A program made the position numbers and the translations under genes. This document shows, piece by piece, positions 31,041 through 36,171 of a DNA stretch of 36,171 bases. The stretch is from Armatimonadota bacterium (lineage in GTDB: Bacteria; Armatimonadota; Fervidibacteria; Fervidibacterales; Fervidibacteraceae), in contig JANXCD010000005.1 of assembly GCA_025060305.1 (NCBI GenBank), positions 1 to 36,171 on the forward strand. Direction: 5' to 3'. The notes below the pieces were generated by a model. It had not been told where the DNA came from. It searched no databases and saw only the letters and a list, made by a program, of their open reading frames with translations. Each line of letters opens with the position of its first letter. Positions within the stretch are counted from its first letter, which is position 1.

Positions 31041-32108
31041 ATGGCAATTACGAGTTGGGAAGAACTTCGCAAGATAATGGAGGGTAAAAGGAACGCTCCT
31101 TTGATTGCGGGCATCAATGTTTCCGTCACATCTGCGATAAGGCTTGGTGCCCTTGAAGCCCTTGACCCAAAGAAGTTTCCTCTCGCTCAAATCAAGGCAA
31201 GAGAGGATGCTTGTCCTTTTTGTAGGGCTATGCACAACAAGGTTTTGAGGATTGACCAACATCACGCTTACCTTCCGCCTTTTCACATCAACTGCCGATG
31301 TGTCGTTGTTAGATTGTCGGAAGGTGCTGCACCTGTTGATTTTGACCCTGAGGATGAAGAGATTAAGCGTAATTTGCACCACGCCCATTTTGTTGCCGAT
31401 TTGGTCAAAGGTAGGCAAGTTCGTTATGAGGCGTTGAGAGTTCCAGCAAGGGTTGAAGGTAGAGATTTCATTTTTCGTAGGTTCAAAGACAAAGCGACAG
31501 GCAGATGGCTAAGCAAGTTGGAGTTTAGGCAAGGAAAGCCTACATGGCTCAAGTTTGAGGGGTTTGAAAACTTGTTGCCTGAAAAGGGGCAAGAGCCAGT
31601 GTTTGACCTGCAAAGGATTGGGAGGGCAATCAGGCAACTTAGGCAAGCCTACCCAGAACTTTTCCATCGTGCTGACCTTAGAAGGGTTGTTATTCGCCCT
31701 CGTTTGCCTAAACCTTATGAGACAGAAAGAGGTTTTACCCGTCCTCCCAGTGGGATTGTTTGGTTGGGCGCAACCGAGATATCTCAGAGAAAGTTGCCAC
31801 TTGGAAACATCACTGCAACTGACCAGTTCCTTTTGACTTTGGTTGAAGAACTTTTGCATCCTAAAGCGAGAACCTACAAAATCAATCATACGAAAAGGTG
31901 GTCAAGGAAGCGTGACTCTCTTATGGGGCGAGATTGGCTTTTGCCAATTCTTTACAAAGATTTGTCTCTGGAGCAACAAAGAGAGATTTTGAAAGATTTT
32001 GAAGATTGGGTTTGCAAAGGGATTGCTGCTTTGTTGGTGGGGCAAAGTAGGTTAATCAACGACGAGGTTGAACACATACTTCGTTCCCTTTGGGGGGAAT
32101 TGAAATGA
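31041..32108 (+). CDS. Phage MuF-like minor head protein with unassigned C-terminal domain
   Basis: 355 residues. Residues about 20-92 are the end of a Mu gpF/SPP1 gp7 head-morphogenesis domain, with the cysteine-histidine signature C58-P-F-C61, H82, C85 and C87 (DACPFC and FHINCRCVVV). The N-terminal helical half of the usual domain is short or missing. Residues 100-355 are not part of the standard head protein: a basic strand region (VVIRPRLPKP), LVEELLHP at 267-274 and a helical end. MuF proteins are known to carry variable C-terminal, often toxic, domains. AGGTGATAG lies about 5 bases before the ATG. The next gene overlaps by 4 bases (ATGA). Confidence 0.8.
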   Translation: MAITSWEELRKIMEGKRNAPLIAGINVSVTSAIRLGALEALDPKKFPLAQIKAREDACPFCRAMHNKVLRIDQHHAYLPPFHINCRCVVVRLSEGAAPVDFDPEDEEIKRNLHHAHFVADLVKGRQVRYEALRVPARVEGRDFIFRRFKDKATGRWLSKLEFRQGKPTWLKFEGFENLLPEKGQEPVFDLQRIGRAIRQLRQAYPELFHRADLRRVVIRPRLPKPYETERGFTRPPSGIVWLGATEISQRKLPLGNITATDQFLLTLVEELLHPKARTYKINHTKRWSRKRDSLMGRDWLLPILYKDLSLEQQREILKDFEDWVCKGIAALLVGQSRLINDEVEHILRSLWGELK

Positions 32109-32545
32109 TAATTGAAGGCAGGAAACGCTTTCGCTATCTTATTCTCAAAAAATCAGAAGATGAAATCGTTGCCTTTTACAGACCAGAGCAAATTCTTTAT
32201 TTGGGCGAGGCAAAAGATGACCCTGAGTTGATGGAGATAGTGGCGCCTTTGGATGTCGTGGTTGAATACTACCCTGCTGAATTGGCTGTCAAGCCCCTTG
32301 AGGGTGAAGAAAAGGAAAGCCTCAAAAGGGTTCTGATTTGGCTTGACGAGAATTTGCCGAAAGAAAAAGTTGAGAAAGAAGGTTGGTTGATTGTCCCTGA
32401 AACTTATGCCAAACCCGATATTGGTCATTTAGCGGAGCCAGAAGATTACGAGCGCATAAAGCGAGGCGGAAGGCGTAGGATAACTGAAATTCCTGAGTGG
32501 CAAGTTTACTTTGGCGAAACTACTGACGACGATGTTCAGTTATAA
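32105..32545 (+). CDS. Acidic protein coupled to the MuF gene
   Basis: 146 residues, rich in Glu and Asp (LEGEEKESLKR, KEKVEKEGW, TTDDDVQL), with alternating strands and helices and no membrane segment. It starts at an ATG that overlaps the MuF stop by 4 bases, with GGGGGGA upstream. I do not recognise the family. An acidic protein translated directly after a MuF protein with an unknown C-terminal domain would fit an immunity partner, but could equally be a structural phage protein. The 3' end overlaps the convergent tail-type gene by 26 bases. Confidence 0.65.
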   Translation: MIIEGRKRFRYLILKKSEDEIVAFYRPEQILYLGEAKDDPELMEIVAPLDVVVEYYPAELAVKPLEGEEKESLKRVLIWLDENLPKEKVEKEGWLIVPETYAKPDIGHLAEPEDYERIKRGGRRRITEIPEWQVYFGETTDDDVQL

Positions 32546-32975
32546 CCGTGAACCTTATCCTTGAAACTCTCAAGAGCGCATTTTGAAACCTGACGGTAGG
32601 TGAAAAGTCAACTTCGGTGACTTGCAAAATTAAAGCCAAGCCTCCTGCTTGGACATCCGTTGCCAAAACTTCTGCAACGCAATCGGTGTAGTCGTGAAGT
32701 AACTTAGCCGTTTCTTCTTTATCGCTTCCTGCCACTGCTATCCAAACTTCGCCTTCCATCTTTTGTCTCAATTTGCCTTGAACTCCCAAAGTTGCTTGTT
32801 GTTGTGGGTAGCGGTTGATGTCAACGGAAAGGCGTGGCAAAACGGTTGGCGAAGTTATCACCAAATCGCCATACTCAATTTCTGTTGGCAAAGCCAAGTT
32901 GGCTTGAGCAAGTTTTGTTGGCAAGTTGGTATTTAAGTGATTGATGATTTGCTCAACGATTTGTCTCGTCTTCAT
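32520..32975 (-). CDS. Phage tail-completion or minor structural-like protein, inverted
   Basis: 151 residues. An N-terminal helix (QIVEQIINHLNTNL) is followed by a beta-rich core (ITSPTVLPRLSVDINRYP, GEVWIAVAGS) and a helix, then strands ending VTEVDFSPTVRFQNALL(R)VSRIRFTV. This is the layout of small phage tail-completion/neck proteins. GGTGATGG lies about 4 bases before the ATG. It lies on the opposite strand to all the other phage genes here, which is unusual for a head-tail cluster and suggests an inversion. Confidence 0.55.
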   Translation of the reverse strand: MKTRQIVEQIINHLNTNLPTKLAQANLALPTEIEYGDLVITSPTVLPRLSVDINRYPQQQATLGVQGKLRQKMEGEVWIAVAGSDKEETAKLLHDYTDCVAEVLATDVQAGGLALILQVTEVDFSPTVRFQNALLRVSRIRFTVITEHRRQ

Positions 32976-33029
32976 TCACCATCACCTTGTAGCGGAAACT
33001 GAGGCTGTTGTCTAAAACCAATCCATGCT

Positions 33030-33051
33030 ACGGGCTAAAGCCTGTTCCTAC
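33030..33051. repeat. ACAGGC-type hairpin repeat
   Basis: ACGGGC (33030-33035) and GCCTGT (33040-33045) around TAAA, followed by TCCTAC. Read on the minus strand it begins GTAGGAACAGGC, like the copy at 33178-33199 (GTAGGGACAGGC). One G-T pair is present in the stem. Confidence 0.65.
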
Positions 33052-33064
33052 ATGGCAATTTTTC

Positions 33065-33122
33065 GGTCGGGCGGTAGCCTGACCTTCCGAAAGAATTCGG
33101 AGGGCAAGCCTACTGGCTTGCC
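33065..33122. repeat. Head-to-head pair of TACT-loop hairpin repeats
   Basis: Unit 3 (33065-33084, reverse) has stem GGTCGGGC/GCCTGACC around GGTA, with one G-T pair. Unit 4 (33103-33122, forward) has a perfect stem GGCAAGCC/GGCTTGCC around TACT. The inner flanks TTCCGAA and TTCGGAG face each other, as in the pair at 4908-4980. Unit 4 is followed by GAATTTTT, so it could also act as a terminator. Confidence 0.8.
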
Positions 33123-33144
33123 GAATTTTTCCGTCTTGATTTTC

Positions 33145-33199
33145 GGTTCGTCAGTAGCCGAACCCTCTGATTTGCGAATAGGCTTGTGCCTGTCCCTAC
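33145..33199. repeat. TACT-loop hairpin and ACAGGC-type hairpin
   Basis: Unit 5 (33145-33164, reverse) has GGTTCGTC/GCCGAACC around AGTA with one mismatch, then CTCTGA. It is followed by ATAGGC (33178-33183) and GCCTGT (33188-33193) around TTGT, then CCCTAC. Both families thus occur side by side. Confidence 0.65.
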
Positions 33200-33359
33200 T
33201 TGCTTTTTACGGCGTCCGAAATGGTTTGTTGCAAAATTGGTGACAGTGGTAGACTACGGTGCCCAATTTTGCGAAAACTTTTGCCCTACAATCGCCTAAA
33301 AAGGGGCACCCCTATATTAGAGCCCAGATTTTTCCCAAAGAGGAAGTCAAAAAGCGGGA

Positions 33360-33629
33360 ATGGAACTTGAGAGGTTGCAAATTCAGTTTCGCATTCTAAC
33401 AGGTTCATCGGATAAAGCAGCGAAAATGATGGCTCAAATAAGACAAATTTCCCAAACTTCTGTCTTTGATTACAAGACCTTATCCGAAGCAGCAGCAAAA
33501 CTTGGCAACACAATTTCTGCTGTTGGTGGCGATGTAAATCAAACCCTACCTCTTTTGCAAAGGATTCAAACTCTCGCTTTAGCCTTTGATCAAACTACAC
33601 CTGAAGCCCTTAGCGGAAAGTGTCCTTAG
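33360..33629 (+). pseudogene. Phage tail tape measure protein, N-terminal fragment
   Basis: An open frame of 89 residues whose sequence (FRILTGSSDKAAKMMAQIRQ, TSVFDYKTLSEAAAKLG, VNQTLPLLQRIQTLALAF) matches the N-terminal start of tail tape measure proteins, which normally run to several hundred residues or more. The match ends near residue 84 (TPEAL) and the frame stops at 33629, 48 bases before fabH. The start has no good SD; a stop lies upstream at 33318. The rest of the gene is gone, and the junction with chromosomal sequence is therefore near 33614-33670. Confidence 0.75.
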
Positions 33630-33677
33630 CCACTTGAGGCAAATAGAAAAGGAAAGCAACACAAAAAATCTTTGTGC

Positions 33678-34658
33678 CTACAATCTCATGACGAAACTTG
33701 CCCACGATAAACCTGCGCCAAAACTGACGGCAACGATAACGCTTCCTTCTTTCAGCAGACCATTTTGCTTTGCTTCTTTCATTGCGATTGGAATAGAAGC
33801 GGCGGAAGTGTTGCCATATTTGTCAACATTGATGATGATCTTTTCCATTGGAACTCCGAGCCTTCTTGCTGCAGCGTCAATAATTCGGATGTTGGCTTGG
33901 TGCGGGACAATCAAGTCAACATCATCAATTGTCAAACCAGCATTTTGAACGGCAGCGAGAGTGCTATCAGCCATGACTTTAACAGCAAACTTGAAAACTT
34001 CATTGCCATTCATGTAGATAGTTGAGCGGCTGTTAATTCCGATTTTTGATGGTGTCACGCAGTAACTTTGAATTGCTTCAGCCTTTAGGAGCGAACCGCC
34101 ACTACCATCGCTACCTAAATCAAATCCCAGTAAACCTTTACCTTCAGGCACGGGAGCGATAACAGCAGCGCCAGCGCCATCTCCGAAAAGAACACAAGTT
34201 TTTCGGTCAGTCCAATCAACGATACGAGTTAGTGTTTCCGAACCAATAACCAAAGCGCAATTTGATGCACCATTTTGAACGAATTGGCAAGCGGTCACGA
34301 TACCATAAACGAAGCCTGTGCAGCCAACAAGCAAATCAAAGGCTGCCGCTTTCGGCGAGCCAATAGCATTTTGAACCAGACAGGCTGTTGAAGGGAAAAA
34401 GTAATCAGGCGTAACAGTCGCAACGATGATTAGGTCAATTTCGTTGGCAGAAATATTTGCGTCGGCGATAGCCGCTTTTGCTGCTTCAACAGCCATAGTC
34501 GTTGTCGTCTCGTGAGAAGCGGCAACTCGCCTTTCCTTTATGCCTGTTCTGGTCTTAATCCAATCGTCGCTTGTCTCAACGAGTTTTTCAAGGTCAAAAT
34601 TAGTCAACACCTTCTCAGGCACATATGAGCCAAGCCCAATAATCCCAGCAGCCCTCAT
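33678..34658 (-). CDS. fabH: 3-oxoacyl-ACP synthase III (FabH)
   Basis: 326 residues. Starts fatty-acid chains by condensing acetyl-CoA or a branched acyl-CoA with malonyl-ACP. The Cys-His-Asn triad is complete: C113 in LVGCTGFVYG, H253 in VPHQANIRI and N283 in KYGNTSAASIP. E. coli FabH has C112, H244 and N274. The local sequence around the Cys is GCTG rather than the usual ACSG or ACAG. DDWIKTRTGI(K)ERR, ATVTPDYFFPSTACLVQ and LFGDGAGAAV are typical. GAGGTG lies 6 bases before the ATG at 34658, rejecting a GTG at 34667 inside that SD. It stands alone without plsX, fabD or fabG, next to the prophage remnant. Confidence 0.96.
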   Translation of the reverse strand: MRAAGIIGLGSYVPEKVLTNFDLEKLVETSDDWIKTRTGIKERRVAASHETTTTMAVEAAKAAIADANISANEIDLIIVATVTPDYFFPSTACLVQNAIGSPKAAAFDLLVGCTGFVYGIVTACQFVQNGASNCALVIGSETLTRIVDWTDRKTCVLFGDGAGAAVIAPVPEGKGLLGFDLGSDGSGGSLLKAEAIQSYCVTPSKIGINSRSTIYMNGNEVFKFAVKVMADSTLAAVQNAGLTIDDVDLIVPHQANIRIIDAAARRLGVPMEKIIINVDKYGNTSAASIPIAMKEAKQNGLLKEGSVIVAVSFGAGLSWASFVMRL

Positions 34659-34700
34659 TGCTTTCACCTCGGCAAGAGTTTTTGTTTGTTAGTGTAGGTA

Positions 34701-34720
34701 GGAGCGGATTTCATCCGTCC
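34701..34720. repeat. GATGAAATC-type hairpin repeat
   Basis: GGAGCGGAT and ATCCGTCC arms around TTC upstream of fabH. The TTTCATCCGTCCTT half is shared with 10504-10517. Confidence 0.55.
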
Positions 34721-34817
34721 TTAAAATTTGGTCGGCTTCGCTTGCCAATATAATTGGACAAAATTTCTCAGTTTTTTACCGCCGAAATTTGTCAGTGAAT
34801 TTTAGAGCCTATGACTT

Positions 34818-36171
34818 TTATAAAACCCCGTGTTGATTTAAAGAAGTGTCGGATGATTTTTCCAACAGGCTACATTTGCGAATGAGCGAGGCAGCGATAA
34901 GGTAGCAAACTGCACCGAAAACAATTGCTTTGCTGTAGCCTGCAAACTTGCCTATTAAAACAGCGCTAACTGAACCGACCACGCTCATAACACCATTAAC
35001 GCCCCAAAGGTAAGCGACGCTAACTGCCCACAAAACTGGCGCTATCCTCATAGCCGAAGGGAAAGGCATTCCCATCGGAATGCCCAAAGCAACCGTCATA
35101 GCAAAAAGAGCAAATGCTCTGGCGAAAAGTGGCAAACCTTGCAATGCGTTGACGACAGGCGTAATTAAAAGACCAAGCAAAGCAGCCGAAGCAGCCACAA
35201 CGATGCACGCTGTCATAGCCCAATTGCCAAGTCCTTCGTTCTTTTGCCTTTGCGTCAAAACGCTGCCGATAGCGCCACCAAGCAAAAGCGCTCCAACAAA
35301 CAAAGCGAGTGTGTGAGTTGGGCTTCCAAGTAAAAGCATAGTCCTTTGCATCAAGCCAATTTCAACCAACATGAAGCCAATTCCCAGCAAAGCGACATAA
35401 AGGGTCGGCATCCAAAAAGTTTGCAAAGTGAACACTTTGCTTGAGCGCCTTTTGGTTTCCGTCAATCCAGCCAAAATCCCAAACGCCAAAACAATAACGA
35501 TAGCAGAAATGACAAATTGCCACATTATCGGCGGAACTGTAGGTGAAAGGTCTACGAAGAAGGGCGAATCATCAGTGACTGCTCGGACATTGATTTGGTA
35601 GCGCCAAAGAGTGTCTGAGACCACATCATTAGCGGAGTAGTCACCCATAGCGACCGAACGCAGCGGTTCATCGGCAGCAACGAAGGGAACGAAAATAGGA
35701 ATGATTTGCCATCGCTCAGTGACGGTCTTCAAAAGTTGGGCATCTTCTTTGCCAAAGGGCTTGCGAGCCATTATGACCAGTTGTCTATAAGGTGTTGCAC
35801 CCCAAAATTCTTTTGGAAACTCCCACCATGCGAGATGAAAAACAGCATTTTTGTGTTCTTTTCCAGTTTGCTCTTGAACAACTTCCAAGCAAGTTAGCCA
35901 CCAACGCAAGGCAAGGGATGGCTCTTGAGTTATCAGCGCCACCATCCCCTTTTCGCTCAAAACTTTCCAGTAATCATGGCAAGCATCTTTCGTGTGCACA
36001 TAACTTTCAACCAAAGCCAAGCCCGCTTTGCCCATTGTTGCTGTCTGAGTTAAAGCCATGATGACCAAATCGTAACGCTTGCGTGTTTGCTTGACGAAGG
36101 CTCTCGCTTCTGCAATGTAGAACTTAACTCCTTGTTTTTCGTAAATTCCGCCATTAAAGTCACGAAACTTT
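34818..36171 (-). CDS. Spermidine synthase-like polytopic membrane protein, N-terminal part outside window
   Basis: The frame is open from the window edge, giving 450 residues. The visible N-terminus is the end of a Rossmann methyltransferase-like spermidine synthase fold: KFYIAEARAFVKQT and RYDLVIMALTQ match the 'v.i.DaR.fl....YD.Ii' strand and helix of that family, followed by the helix and strands of the rest of the domain. About seven transmembrane helices occupy residues from about 215 (IMWQFVISAIVIVLAFG), with ALLGIGFMLVEIGLMQR and the MGMPFPSAMR loop seen in membrane-embedded spermidine synthase-like proteins. Such proteins carry a transporter-like membrane part plus a synthase-like domain; the order here is synthase part first and membrane part last. 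No aminopropyl acceptor site can be judged. It starts beyond the window. Confidence 0.8.
   Translation of the reverse strand, partial: KFRDFNGGIYEKQGVKFYIAEARAFVKQTRKRYDLVIMALTQTATMGKAGLALVESYVHTKDACHDYWKVLSEKGMVALITQEPSLALRWWLTCLEVVQEQTGKEHKNAVFHLAWWEFPKEFWGATPYRQLVIMARKPFGKEDAQLLKTVTERWQIIPIFVPFVAADEPLRSVAMGDYSANDVVSDTLWRYQINVRAVTDDSPFFVDLSPTVPPIMWQFVISAIVIVLAFGILAGLTETKRRSSKVFTLQTFWMPTLYVALLGIGFMLVEIGLMQRTMLLLGSPTHTLALFVGALLLGGAIGSVLTQRQKNEGLGNWAMTACIVVAASAALLGLLITPVVNALQGLPLFARAFALFAMTVALGIPMGMPFPSAMRIAPVLWAVSVAYLWGVNGVMSVVGSVSAVLIGKFAGYSKAIVFGAVCYLIAASLIRKCSLLEKSSDTSLNQHGVL

Larger units (their letters stand above)
32976..33359. other. 384-bp gap in the prophage remnant
   Basis: Filled mainly by five hairpin repeats of two families (33030-33199), listed separately. 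No gene is supported. The tape measure fragment begins at 33360 without a clear SD. Confidence 0.5.

Noticed and set aside
31839-31866. VEELLH in the MuF C-terminal domain as a zinc peptidase motif
   Set aside because: HExxH needs a first His, which is Glu here; no third ligand is evident.
33030-33199. Repeat cluster as a CRISPR array
   Set aside because: Units are of two kinds, in mixed orientation and without regular spacers; no cas gene is present.

Overview
The window carries about thirty chromosomal genes on both strands, in short operons. Most starts have a strong Shine-Dalgarno (SD) sequence, and TTG and GTG starts are common. The organism looks like a diderm, probably thermophilic, environmental bacterium. 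A KdsD-type arabinose-5-phosphate isomerase implies LPS. A DUF5916 protein ends as an outer-membrane beta-barrel with a terminal Phe. A type IV pilin-like protein of the H-X9-D type, common in Armatimonadota and Planctomycetes, is also present. My best guess is an Armatimonadota/Fervidibacter-like lineage. That is inference from gene content, not a measured placement.

Layout. 1-4.7 kb, minus strand: a truncated membrane-anchored protein, a LacD-like class I aldolase, a pilin-like protein, a tail-anchored coiled-coil protein and kdsD. 5.3-5.9 kb: a secreted NlpC/P60 peptidase behind a near-consensus promoter. 6.2-10.2 kb: two tandem paralogous secreted proteins of about 640 residues. Each has an internally duplicated N-terminal half, a CsgG/TolB-N-like middle and a FlgT-C-like end, and both have a conserved promoter element. 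10.7-14 kb: polytopic membrane proteins and a DUF2227 protein. 14.2-17.4 kb: iolB with a sugar-isomerase-like TIM barrel, convergent with enolase. 17.5-17.9 kb: a frameshifted Uma2-like nuclease gene. 18.3-23.1 kb: an M16 peptidase, a DUF5916 outer-membrane protein and a double DUF1080 protein. 23.1-26 kb, minus strand: rhomboid-TPR, a secreted proline-rich protein and ribokinase. 26.1-30.4 kb: argF with a membrane PH-like protein, two related secreted proteins, and larB.

30.6-33.6 kb is a decayed and rearranged prophage between larB and fabH. It holds a small possible helix-turn-helix protein, a MuF head protein with an unassigned C-terminal domain, an acidic protein overlapping it by 4 nt, an inverted tail-type gene and a truncated tape measure gene. 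The window ends in fabH and a polytopic spermidine-synthase-like protein cut by the window edge.

The most unusual signals are three families of dispersed short hairpin repeats in the gaps. In one family the inner stem changes by compensatory substitutions while the outer stem, a TACT loop and a CGGAGG-like flank stay fixed, and copies sit head to head. Another family supplies the last codons and stop of a secreted protein gene. No rRNA, tRNA or CRISPR array was recognised.
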